From contig UQMD01000033.1 in NCBI GenBank assembly GCA_900542155.1, positions 1 to 15,393 of the forward strand: a DNA stretch of 15,393 nt, read 5' to 3'. The position numbers and the translations under genes were made by a program. Shown piece after piece: positions 5,794 through 13,237 of the stretch. The first letter of the stretch is position 1. Every line of letters begins with the position of its first letter. The notes beneath the pieces were generated by a model. That model made no database searches, was not told the origin of the DNA, and was given only the letters and a program-made list of their open reading frames with translations. The DNA is from an uncultured Collinsella sp. (lineage in GTDB: Bacteria; Actinomycetota; Coriobacteriia; Coriobacteriales; Coriobacteriaceae).

Positions 5794-7032
5794 ATGACAA
5801 AAGACGATAGACAGGCATTTGAGGTGCCCGATCGGCTCTTTGAATACGTGAGGGCGGTCGTCGATAATCGCGCGCTTGCGACGGTGCTGCTCTTTTTGCT
5901 GAGTCTGCTGCTAATCGGCATTGATAACATCGCCGGTATCTTGGCGGTGCTACTCATCGGCTTCTTGCTGATCGGTCGCTTTGAAATCGTGCGTCGTTGC
6001 GTGGTAATCGGCGGTGCCGCGTGGGTCATGACGCTGGCGATTGGCACCGTGGCACTCGGTGGCATTAAGGGACCGGTGCTGTTCGATGCCGGCTTTGTAT
6101 TCAACATGCTTGGCTTTGTCCTGGCGCTTGCCGTGTGCGTCTTGTTCTTTTGCGGCCGAGCGCTGTATTACCAAGGCTACGAGCAAGGGGAACAGCATGC
6201 CGATCGCGTGCTTGCGGCCCGTATCCAGGACCGCCTGATCGATCATCCTGACGCCTGGGACAACATCGACGGAGACTTCCTGGAGGTCGAGGGCGCGCTC
6301 AACCGCGCGCGCGATCGCGAGCGTAAGGTGCAGCAAGCCCTACGCGACGAGTCGCATCGCAAGGACGACTTGGTCACATACTTGGCGCATGACTTGCGCA
6401 CGCCGCTTGCCAGCGTGGTGGGCTACCTCTCGCTGTTGCAGGAGGCGCCCGACCTGCCGGTTGAGCAGCGCGCGCACTTTACGGGCGTGGCGCTCGACAA
6501 GGCGCACCGACTCGACGCGCTTATTGAGGAGTTCTTTGATATCACGCGCTTTAACTTCCACGATATTGTGCTCACGCGCGGCTACGTCGACCTGGGATTG
6601 CTGCTGGCACAGGTGGCCGATGAGTTCTATCCCATTCTCAACGAGCAGCACAAAGATGTCCAAGTTGATGTGCGCGAGGACCTGACGGTGCTCGTAGATG
6701 GCGACAAGATGGCTCGCGTGTTCAACAACATCATGAAAAACGCCATCGCCTATAGCTACGAAGGATCGACCATCACGATTGAGGCTGGGCACCAAGATGA
6801 CGGTGGAGTGCGAATTCGCTTTATCAATCGGGGTGATCCGATTCCGGCGGCTAAGCTCAAGGTGATCTTTGAGAAGTTCTATCGCCTGGATGCGGCGCGC
6901 GCGACCAATCGCGGCGGCGCCGGGCTTGGCCTTGCCATCGCCAAGGAGATCGTTGCGGCGCACAGCGGCACCATTGCGTGCGAATCGACACCCGAGCACA
7001 CGATATTTACCATCGAGTTGCCGGCGGCATAG
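5794..7032 (+). CDS. VanS-like sensor histidine kinase with four membrane segments
   Basis: This 412-residue membrane kinase is the partner of the upstream regulator, 26 nt away, with a GAGGATC ribosome binding site. The N-terminal part shows about four hydrophobic segments (roughly 28-42, 47-62, 68-89 and 104-124) with short loops and no extracellular sensor domain, so it probably senses within or at the membrane. A helical linker (about 135-190) leads to the dimerisation domain with phosphorylated H199 (LAHDLRTPLASVVGYLSLLQ). The ATPase domain has an N-box around N311-N316 and a G-box GGAGLGLA (374-381). The first glycine box reads FINRGDPIP instead of the usual DxGxGI, as in VanS-type kinases. 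VanS proteins usually have two membrane segments, so the sensor part is unusual. Confidence 0.93.
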   Translation: MTKDDRQAFEVPDRLFEYVRAVVDNRALATVLLFLLSLLLIGIDNIAGILAVLLIGFLLIGRFEIVRRCVVIGGAAWVMTLAIGTVALGGIKGPVLFDAGFVFNMLGFVLALAVCVLFFCGRALYYQGYEQGEQHADRVLAARIQDRLIDHPDAWDNIDGDFLEVEGALNRARDRERKVQQALRDESHRKDDLVTYLAHDLRTPLASVVGYLSLLQEAPDLPVEQRAHFTGVALDKAHRLDALIEEFFDITRFNFHDIVLTRGYVDLGLLLAQVADEFYPILNEQHKDVQVDVREDLTVLVDGDKMARVFNNIMKNAIAYSYEGSTITIEAGHQDDGGVRIRFINRGDPIPAAKLKVIFEKFYRLDAARATNRGGAGLGLAIAKEIVAAHSGTIACESTPEHTIFTIELPAA

Positions 7033-7053
7033 TCAAGGTGCCCTTACAAACAC

Positions 7054-7080
7054 TTGACAATGCGCTCACGTGCGTATGAG
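7054..7080 (+). promoter_or_regulatory. Weak candidate promoter of pstB
   Basis: A perfect TTGACA (7054-7059) is followed by TATGAG (7075-7080) at a short 15-bp spacing. The weak -10 suggests regulation or a wrong call. Confidence 0.3.
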
Positions 7081-7093
7081 CCGCGATTTCTAC

Positions 7094-7121
7094 TATCGAT
7101 ACTGCTGAATTGATATCGATA
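7094..7121. promoter_or_regulatory. Paired TATCGATA palindromes before pstB
   Basis: The 8-bp palindrome TATCGATA occurs at 7094-7101 and at 7114-7121, exactly 20 bp apart, so both sites face the same side of the helix. They lie in the predicted leader, next to the ribosome binding site. They could bind a regulator, or be chance. Confidence 0.35.
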
Positions 7122-7122
7122 T

Positions 7123-7128
7123 GGAGGT
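7123..7128 (+). promoter_or_regulatory. Ribosome binding site deciding the pstB start
   Basis: GGAGGT lies 7 nt before the ATG at 7136. This places it inside the reading frame opened by the ATG at 7121, so 7121 is not the start. Confidence 0.8.
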
Positions 7129-7135
7129 ATGCGGT

Positions 7136-8011
<876 letters not shown>

Positions 8012-8062
8012 TACCATCTAGTGCAGGTGCCTTTAGGGTTAAGATGCGGTCATGCCGGCCGC

Positions 8063-8069
8063 AGAGGGG
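8063..8069 (+). promoter_or_regulatory. Ribosome binding site deciding the PhoB-like start
   Basis: AGAGGGG lies 6 nt before the ATG at 8076. The earlier in-frame ATG at 8052 has no such site, so 8076 is favoured. Confidence 0.7.
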
Positions 8070-8075
8070 TTCAAC

Positions 8076-8804
8076 ATGATCTATTACGTCGAGGACGATG
8101 ACAACATCAGGGATTTGACGGTCTACGCGCTGCGCAAGCAGGGGATCGAGGCCGAGGGCTTTTCGTGTGATGGCGAGTTTAAGGCTGCTGTGGCGCGACG
8201 GGTGCCCGATGCTGTCCTGCTCGACATCATGCTGCCCGATACCGATGGCCTGGCAATTATGCGTCGCCTGCGTGCCGATCGCCTGACGGCGACGGTGCCC
8301 ATCATGATGCTTACCGCCAAGGACACCGAGCTCGACAAGGTGATGGCGCTCGATGGCGGTGCCGACGATTACCTGACTAAGCCGTTTTCGCTCATGGAGC
8401 TTGCGAGCCGTTGCCGTGCGTTGCTGCGCCGCGGCGGCATGGTCAAGCAGGCGAGCGATGTGCTCAGCGTGGGCGATATCGTACTTTCGCCCAGCCACCG
8501 CGAAGTGACTGTTGCCGGTGAACCGCTCAAGCTCACGCTGCGCGAATTCGACCTGCTCGAGTACCTCATGCGCAAACCTGGCGTGGTCTTTACCCGCGAG
8601 TCGCTGCTGCGGAGCGTATGGGGCTGGGACTTCGACGGCGGTTCGCGCACCGTCGACGTGCATGTGCAGACGCTCCGCCAAAAGCTTGGCGAGCATGCGA
8701 GCGCCATAGAGACCGTGCGCGGCGTGGGTTATCGCCTGGCCGAGCCTTCTGCCGCTGACGATGCCGAAGGTGCCGGCATTGCGGACGCCGTATCGGAGGA
8801 GTAA
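8076..8804 (+). CDS. PhoB-like response regulator (OmpR/PhoB family)
   Basis: This 242-residue transcription regulator probably controls phosphate genes, judged by its place between pstB and a PhoR-like kinase. The protein begins MIYYVEDDDNIRDL, a normal receiver-domain start. Phospho-acceptor D50 (LLDIMLPDTDG), T80 and K102 (LTKPF) are present. The winged-helix domain (about 130-225) includes LTLREFDLLEYLMRKPG, SRTVDVHVQTLRQKLG and VRGVGYRL. A short acidic, alanine-rich tail follows. The gene starts 64 nt after pstB with no terminator between them, so read-through from pstB is likely. I see no convincing Pho box. Confidence 0.93.
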   Translation: MIYYVEDDDNIRDLTVYALRKQGIEAEGFSCDGEFKAAVARRVPDAVLLDIMLPDTDGLAIMRRLRADRLTATVPIMMLTAKDTELDKVMALDGGADDYLTKPFSLMELASRCRALLRRGGMVKQASDVLSVGDIVLSPSHREVTVAGEPLKLTLREFDLLEYLMRKPGVVFTRESLLRSVWGWDFDGGSRTVDVHVQTLRQKLGEHASAIETVRGVGYRLAEPSAADDAEGAGIADAVSEE

Positions 8805-8807
8805 TCC

Positions 8808-10232
8808 GTGGTCTTTGCCCCTCAGGGAAAACACACGCTCTCGCATCGCGTGTTCGCGACGATATTTATCTGCGCCATGTCGGTCATTTTGGCGTTTACG
8901 GTGCTGGGCGCGTTCTTTATGCAAAACACCTTGGCGGATGCCACGAGCGCCAACCTTTCGCAGGAAACCGAGCTCATCGCCGCCGCCCTCAACGAGCAGC
9001 AGGAGCCCATCGCGTTTTTGCGCAGCCTCGATCGCGAGGACCTTCGCATCACGCTGATCAATAAGGACGGATCGGTCGCCTACGACAACGAGGCGTCTCC
9101 TTCCATGTTGCCCAACCATGGCGATCGCCCCGAGGTGGTTGAGGCCCTTGAGAACGGCTCGGGCTCCGCGGAGCGTTCGAGTTCCACACTCGACGAGGTG
9201 ATGCTCTATAGCGCCGTGGCCCTTGATAACGGTCAGGTTGTTCGTTTGGCGCAAGCCCAGCCTGGCATTGCGGCGATTTTGCTCTCGCTGGTGGCGCCGA
9301 TGCTGCTTATCGCGGCAGCGGGCGCGGTGCTCTCGTTTTTCCTTGCGCGCCGCGAATCCCGTGCCATCATCGCGCCGCTGCAAGAGGTCAATTTGGACCA
9401 TCCGCGCCGTAGCTATGAACATGCCTATGCCGAGATGGTTCCCATGCTCGAGCGTATTGAGTCCCAGCGCCAGGAGCTTAAACGCCAGATGGCGGTGCTT
9501 GCCGATAACGACCGCATGCGTCGCGAGTTCACGGCCAATATCACCCATGAGCTCAAGACCCCGCTTACGGCAATCTCGGGCTATGCCGAGCTCATTGCGA
9601 ACGGCATGGTCGAGGGTGAGGATGATCTGCGCACCTTTGGCGGCCGCATCTACCGTGAGGCGGGCCGTTTGGCGGCGCTCGTCAACGATATCCTCACGCT
9701 TTCGAACTTGGATGAGGCCGAGCGTGCGAGTGATGGCGAGGCGGTGCCCATTGGCTCCACGGAGCCCATTGAGCTTTCGCGTGCTATCTACGCGGTCGAG
9801 CAGCGTCTTGAGCAGGTCGCTCGCCAGGCAAATGTGACGACAGGCCATGAGACCAAGCCTGTGGTCGTCGAAGGCGTAACGCGCCTGATCGATGAGCTCA
9901 TCTATAACCTGGCGAGCAACGCCATTCGCTACAACCGGCCCGGCGGTACGGTGACGTTGCGGTGCGGAACCAACGACGACGGGCACCCGTATCTGTCGGT
10001 TGCCGATACGGGTATTGGTATTGCGCCCGAGGAGCAGGGTAAGGTATTTGAGCGTTTCTATCGCGTTGACAAGAGCCGTTCTAAAGCGCGCGGTGGAACG
10101 GGTCTGGGTCTGGCCATCGTCAAGCATGCCGCCCTGTATCATCACGCCTCGCTCGATATGTCAAGCGAGTTGGGGGTGGGGACCACCATCACGGTGACAT
10201 TTCCCGTCCAACAGGACGAGCAGTTCGTGTAG
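8808..10232 (+). CDS. PhoR-like sensor histidine kinase
   Basis: This 474-residue membrane kinase is the partner of the preceding regulator. Its GTG start is 3 nt after that stop codon, and its ribosome binding site GGAGGA (8795-8800) lies inside the regulator gene, so the two are translationally coupled. Two membrane segments (about 17-37 and 154-179) flank an extracytoplasmic domain of about 115 residues (38-153), resembling a PAS-like fold. Then come H247 in ITHELKTPLTAISGYAELI, the N-box ELIYNLASNAIRYN, the G1 box DTGIGI (400-405), the F-box ERFYRVD and the G2 box GGTGLGLAIVKH. A HAMP domain is not obvious; the linker after the second membrane segment is about 60 residues. The PhoR role is inferred from architecture and the pstB neighbour. 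Confidence 0.93.
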   Translation: MVFAPQGKHTLSHRVFATIFICAMSVILAFTVLGAFFMQNTLADATSANLSQETELIAAALNEQQEPIAFLRSLDREDLRITLINKDGSVAYDNEASPSMLPNHGDRPEVVEALENGSGSAERSSSTLDEVMLYSAVALDNGQVVRLAQAQPGIAAILLSLVAPMLLIAAAGAVLSFFLARRESRAIIAPLQEVNLDHPRRSYEHAYAEMVPMLERIESQRQELKRQMAVLADNDRMRREFTANITHELKTPLTAISGYAELIANGMVEGEDDLRTFGGRIYREAGRLAALVNDILTLSNLDEAERASDGEAVPIGSTEPIELSRAIYAVEQRLEQVARQANVTTGHETKPVVVEGVTRLIDELIYNLASNAIRYNRPGGTVTLRCGTNDDGHPYLSVADTGIGIAPEEQGKVFERFYRVDKSRSKARGGTGLGLAIVKHAALYHHASLDMSSELGVGTTITVTFPVQQDEQFV

Positions 10233-10256
10233 CAGTACTGCAAACATGTGAATTTC

Positions 10257-10285
10257 ACGCCGCATCGGGGCTGCCGGTGCGGCGT
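10257..10285 (+). terminator. Possible terminator after the PhoR-like gene
   Basis: A 12-bp GC-rich stem (10257-10268 with 10274-10285, one T:G pair) has a five-base loop and lies 25 nt past the stop. No T run follows, so it may instead be an mRNA-stabilising hairpin. Confidence 0.45.
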
Positions 10286-10288
10286 TAA

Positions 10289-10300
10289 TGTTGCGCAACA
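10289..10300. promoter_or_regulatory. 12-bp palindrome upstream of the capsule regulatory genes
   Basis: The perfect palindrome TGTTGCGCAACA lies 109 bp before the CapA-like start, just after the hairpin of the preceding gene. It is a candidate operator with no known binder. Confidence 0.35.
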
Positions 10301-10331
10301 ATGGTGTAAGCGCTGTATCTTATGTATAGAG

Positions 10332-10361
10332 TTCGGACTTGGCAAAAAGATGCGATATCAT
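10332..10361 (+). promoter_or_regulatory. Candidate promoter of the CapA/B/C operon
   Basis: TATCAT (10356-10361) is a good -10 match. The -35 candidate TTCGGA (10332-10337) at 18 bp is poor. The leader would be about 40 nt. Confidence 0.3.
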
Positions 10362-10408
10362 ACGAGCAGTTTTGTCGATATGAACTAGGGAAATGAAAGG
10401 CAAGCTGC

Positions 10409-11065
10409 ATGACCCTTCTCGAACTGTTCCAGCTGCTTAAAAAGCACCTTAAGCTGGTCATCGCTCTCCCGGTGGTCTGCGCGATCGCCATGGGCGTCGT
10501 GTCCTTCACCATGATGGACAACACCTACACCGCCACGACGAGCATGTACATTCTCGCCAAGACCGATGGTAGCCAGACGAGCTACTACAACGACCTGTCG
10601 GCGAGCCAGATGCTCTCCAACGATATCGCGACGTTGCTCGATAGCGACAGCGTCAAGAGCGGTGCTGCTAAGGAGCTGGGTCTTTCCAACTTGGATGATT
10701 ACAAGGTGAGCGTTACGAGCGAGACCACGACTCGTGTCATTTCGCTGTCCGTGACCGGCGCCAGCCCCGACGGTGCCGCCGCTGTCGCCAATGCCATTGC
10801 CAACTCGGTGTCTACCGTGGCTCAGGACGTTGATGCCGCCCAGGCCGTCAACGTGATCGATAAGGCAAAGATCCCCAGCCAGCCCAGCGGCCCCAACCGC
10901 AAGCTCTACATCGCGGTCGCCGCTCTGGCCGGCCTGTTCGTCGCCGTTGCGATCGTCGTGCTGCTCGACATGCTCAATACTCGCGTCCGCTCCGTTGACG
11001 ATGCCGTCGAGCTGCTCGGTGTGCCCGTTATCGGTCGTTTCCCCGTTGTGAAGGGCGGTAAGTAA
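10409..11065 (+). CDS. Wzz-type polysaccharide co-polymerase / kinase activator (CapA/YveK-like)
   Basis: This 218-residue membrane protein belongs to the chain-length determinant family that, in Gram-positives, is separate from its tyrosine kinase and activates it. There is a first membrane segment (about 16-36) and an extracellular domain (37-165) rich in Ser, Thr and Ala. The typical proline-containing motif before the second segment is AKIPSQPSGPNRK. The second membrane segment (about 166-187) is followed by a cytoplasmic tail ending TRVRSVDDAVELLGVPVIGRFP, close to the family pattern that contacts the kinase. It is 3 nt from the kinase gene, so the two form one operon. In Staphylococcus and Streptococcus the equivalents are CapA and CpsC/Wzd. 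Confidence 0.92.
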   Translation: MTLLELFQLLKKHLKLVIALPVVCAIAMGVVSFTMMDNTYTATTSMYILAKTDGSQTSYYNDLSASQMLSNDIATLLDSDSVKSGAAKELGLSNLDDYKVSVTSETTTRVISLSVTGASPDGAAAVANAIANSVSTVAQDVDAAQAVNVIDKAKIPSQPSGPNRKLYIAVAALAGLFVAVAIVVLLDMLNTRVRSVDDAVELLGVPVIGRFPVVKGGK

Positions 11066-11068
11066 TTC

Positions 11069-11824
11069 ATGGCCCGTAAAAAGAAAACCAGCGATACCCT
11101 CGCCTTTAGCAACGCAGCCAAGACGCTGCTGGCAAACATTCGCTTTGCGAGTGTCGATACGCCGATCAAGTCCATTACCGTGACGTCCTCCATCCCTAAC
11201 GAGGGCAAGTCCACCATTGCGGTCAACCTGGCTCAGGCCATTGCGACCAGCGGCAAGAGCGTCCTTCTCGTCGAGTGCGACATGCGTCACCGTACGCTTG
11301 CCAACCTGCTGGGCCTCCGTCATTCCGGTGGCCTGTACGCCGTCCTTTCCGACCAGATGTCGATTGACGAGGCTGTCGTCGAAACCGGTCAGCCCAACTT
11401 CTTCTTCCTCGATGCTGAGCCGCGCATTCCCAACCCGGCTGACATTATCGCCTCGCGCCGCTTTGCCAAGCTGGTTGCCGCGCTAGAGGAGAAGTACCAG
11501 TACGTCATTTTCGATACGCCGCCCGTGGGCACCTTTGTCGATGCCGCCGAGGTCGCCGCGATTACCGACGGCACCATCTACGTTATCCGTGAGGACTTCG
11601 CCAAGCGCAATGAGATCCTTGCCGCCTTCGACCAGCTCAACAAGGCCGAGGTTAACGTAATTGGCACGGTCATGAACTGCTGCGAGACCTCGAGCCATGA
11701 CTACTATTACTCTTACTATGGCGAGGACAAGGGCCAGAACAACGCCGTTGCCGGAGTTAACCCTGCTGTTGGCGGTGCCGCTGCAACGGGGACCCCTGCG
11801 AAGGCGAAGCGTTTTAAGAAATAG
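11069..11824 (+). CDS. Bacterial tyrosine kinase (BY-kinase, CapB/CpsD/YwqD-like)
   Basis: This 251-residue cytoplasmic kinase phosphorylates itself on C-terminal tyrosines and tunes polysaccharide assembly. It carries the three BY-kinase nucleotide motifs: Walker A SSIPNEGKST (40-49), Walker A' VLLVECDM (65-72) and Walker B YVIFDT (145-150). IPNPADIIASRRF matches the family's segment between A' and B. A tyrosine cluster (Y212, Y213, Y214, Y216, Y217) lies in DYYYSYYGEDKG. A lysine-rich end follows an alanine/glycine linker. The N-terminal MARKKK and about 20 residues precede the ATPase fold, as in CpsD. With the CapA-like activator before and the PHP phosphatase after, all three parts of the phosphorylation cycle are present. 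Confidence 0.94.
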   Translation: MARKKKTSDTLAFSNAAKTLLANIRFASVDTPIKSITVTSSIPNEGKSTIAVNLAQAIATSGKSVLLVECDMRHRTLANLLGLRHSGGLYAVLSDQMSIDEAVVETGQPNFFFLDAEPRIPNPADIIASRRFAKLVAALEEKYQYVIFDTPPVGTFVDAAEVAAITDGTIYVIREDFAKRNEILAAFDQLNKAEVNVIGTVMNCCETSSHDYYYSYYGEDKGQNNAVAGVNPAVGGAAATGTPAKAKRFKK

Positions 11825-11848
11825 CAACGACGCAGATAAGAGGGCGAT

Positions 11849-12496
11849 ATGAGAGACATCCACTGCCATATCCTGCCCGGTGTTGACGACGGCGCGGCGA
11901 ACCTCGAGCAAAGCTTGGCGATGCTCGAGGCGGCCCGCGCCGTCGGCGTTACGCACATGGTGTGTACGCCGCACTGCCGGGACCCGTATTTTGACTTCGA
12001 AAAAATGTGGGAGGCCTATCGACTGCTTTGCGCGCATGCGGGTGATATGCATTTGCAGATGGGCTTTGAGGTCAATCATGCCAAGCTCATGGATTTGGGC
12101 ATCGAATGGGCCGATCGCCTGCATTTCGATGGCTCAAACGAGTTTTTGCTCGAGCTCTCGACGCGTGCTGATTCGTATGACTTTGAGGAATACGAGAACA
12201 CGATTTACGACTTGCAGTGTCGCGGTTACCAGGTGATTATTGCCCATCCCGAGCGCTATCGTGCGATTCAAGAAGATGTGAGCGTGGCTGAGCGCCTGGT
12301 CGACCTGGGCTGCAAACTGCAGGCTTCGGCGGACTTTATCGCAGGTGGACGGTTCGGTCGCGAAAAGAAGCCGGCGCAGCGCCTGTTTAAGCAGGGCCTG
12401 TACAGCTATATCGCGAGCGATGCCCACAACGTGGGCCACTACGATTGCCTGGCAAAAGCACGCGCGAAGTTTAGCGTGGGAGCTCATTTCCGCTAA
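11849..12496 (+). CDS. PHP-family protein tyrosine phosphatase (CpsB/CapC/YwqE-like)
   Basis: This 215-residue manganese-dependent phosphatase is expected to remove phosphate from the kinase tyrosine cluster. The PHP motifs are visible: HCH (H5, H7) in MRDIHCHILPGVDDGA, H42 in CTPHCRDP, E74 in GFEV, H133 in IAHPERY, and D191 with H193 in IASDAHN. All are expected metal ligands. It is about 30-40 residues shorter than many CpsB proteins, mainly after the last motif. The start is supported by AAGAGGG (11838-11844). The gene is 24 nt after the kinase, in the same operon. Any polysaccharide biosynthesis genes must lie elsewhere: none follow here. Confidence 0.93.
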   Translation: MRDIHCHILPGVDDGAANLEQSLAMLEAARAVGVTHMVCTPHCRDPYFDFEKMWEAYRLLCAHAGDMHLQMGFEVNHAKLMDLGIEWADRLHFDGSNEFLLELSTRADSYDFEEYENTIYDLQCRGYQVIIAHPERYRAIQEDVSVAERLVDLGCKLQASADFIAGGRFGREKKPAQRLFKQGLYSYIASDAHNVGHYDCLAKARAKFSVGAHFR

Positions 12497-12535
12497 AATT
12501 CTTCCCCAACGTTCGCATCGAATGAAGGGGCTGCT

Positions 12536-13036
12536 ATGGATATCCAACTTAAGACGGGTTGCTTTGATGACGCGGCGCTGGTGCGCCGCGTCGTTTTTAT
12601 GGACGAACAGGGCTACGAGAGCGAGTTCGACGCTATCGATGAGGCGCCGACTTGCATCCATGTGACGCTGTACGTGGATGGTCAACTCGCCGGCTGCTCG
12701 CGCGTGTTTCCCGAGGAACTGGAGCGCGCGGCAGATGCAGAGGCCCCGGTTTCGCCGGCGTGCGATATGGACGAAGGCGTCGCGGCGGGGGAGACCTATA
12801 TTATGGGCCGCGTTGCGGTGCTATCCCCAATGCGTCGCCGCGGTCTGGCGAGCAAGATTGTCGAGGCCAGCGAAGCTGCTGCGCGCGATGCCGGCGCCAA
12901 GCTCATAAAGCTGCATGCGCAGGAGTATGTGCTGTCGCTCTACGCCAAGGCGGGCTACACGCAGATCGCGCCGGTGGACTATGAGGACGAAGGTCAGCCC
13001 CACACCTGGATGGCCAAACTGCTGGGCGACAGATAG
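12536..13036 (+). CDS. GNAT-family N-acetyltransferase (YjcF/ElaA-like)
   Basis: This 166-residue cytoplasmic acetyl-CoA-dependent acetyltransferase has an unknown substrate. The N-terminal phrase VRRVVFMDEQGYESEFDAID matches the YjcF-type pattern in which a V/F-x-x-EQ motif is followed by an acidic residue and D. The acetyl-CoA binding loop appears as GRVAVLSPMRRRGLASKIV (motif A with R-x-x-G-L-A), and LIKLHAQEYVLSLYAKAGY is motif B. GAAGGGG (12524-12530) is a good ribosome binding site 5 nt before the ATG. It starts 39 nt after the phosphatase gene on the same strand and may be co-transcribed, with no obvious functional link. Confidence 0.88.
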   Translation: MDIQLKTGCFDDAALVRRVVFMDEQGYESEFDAIDEAPTCIHVTLYVDGQLAGCSRVFPEELERAADAEAPVSPACDMDEGVAAGETYIMGRVAVLSPMRRRGLASKIVEASEAAARDAGAKLIKLHAQEYVLSLYAKAGYTQIAPVDYEDEGQPHTWMAKLLGDR

Positions 13037-13072
13037 GGACGTTCCTTTTCTGCCGGCATTTGGGGACACTCC
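13036..13072. repeat. Possible REP-like relic
   Basis: Right at the stop codon of the acetyltransferase gene, GGGACGTTCC and GGGGACACTCC form a loose direct repeat flanking a GCCGGC palindrome. The style resembles short repeats that flank REP-associated transposases. This rests on memory of such repeats and no transposase is present. Confidence 0.3.
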
Positions 13073-13093
13073 TCGACAATTGGCGCATGGGGC

Positions 13094-13108
13094 ATTGCAA
13101 CATGCAAT
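13094..13108. promoter_or_regulatory. Inverted repeat upstream of htpG
   Basis: ATTGCA-ACA-TGCAAT is a perfect 6-bp inverted repeat with a 3-nt centre, about 40 bp before the -10-like element. It may be an operator. It does not resemble the CIRCE or HAIR heat-shock sites. Confidence 0.35.
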
Positions 13109-13145
13109 TTTTCGATTCCGTATGTATATATGCGCGCTAATGGGT

Positions 13146-13153
13146 TATAAAAT
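13146..13153 (+). promoter_or_regulatory. -10 element of htpG
   Basis: TATAAAAT is the best -10 candidate before htpG. No clear -35 is found 16-18 bp upstream. The leader would be about 80 nt. Confidence 0.45.
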
Positions 13154-13182
13154 CTAAGTCTGAACATAGCAGGTCTGCGATG

Positions 13183-13207
13183 CGGCTCGGGCAACCGGGC
13201 CGTTTTT
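13183..13207 (+). terminator. Terminator-like hairpin in the htpG leader (possible attenuator)
   Basis: An 8-bp GC-rich stem (13183-13190 with 13195-13202, one T:G pair) closes a GCAA tetraloop and is followed directly by five T's. It ends 30 nt before the htpG start, with no room for a promoter in between, so the htpG transcript should contain it. It could alternatively end the upstream acetyltransferase transcript. Confidence 0.6.
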
Positions 13208-13237
13208 GCGGGCAGGGGTAGCGCGAAAGGACTGCAC

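Noticed and set aside
5072..7032. Vancomycin resistance operon
   Set aside because: Only VanR/VanS-like regulators are present; no vanH, vanA-type ligase or vanX, and the carboxypeptidase is a standard S11 enzyme.
7121..7135. PstB start at the ATG at 7121
   Set aside because: The strong GGAGGT site lies downstream of that ATG and is well placed for the ATG at 7136.
8052..8075. PhoB-like start at the ATG at 8052
   Set aside because: It has no ribosome binding site, and the receiver domain begins naturally at 8076 after AGAGGGG.
13037..13237. CIRCE or HAIR heat-shock operator upstream of htpG
   Set aside because: No TTAGCACTC/GAGTGCTAA or CTTGAGT/ACTCAAG pair is present; only an unrelated ATTGCA/TGCAAT repeat is seen.
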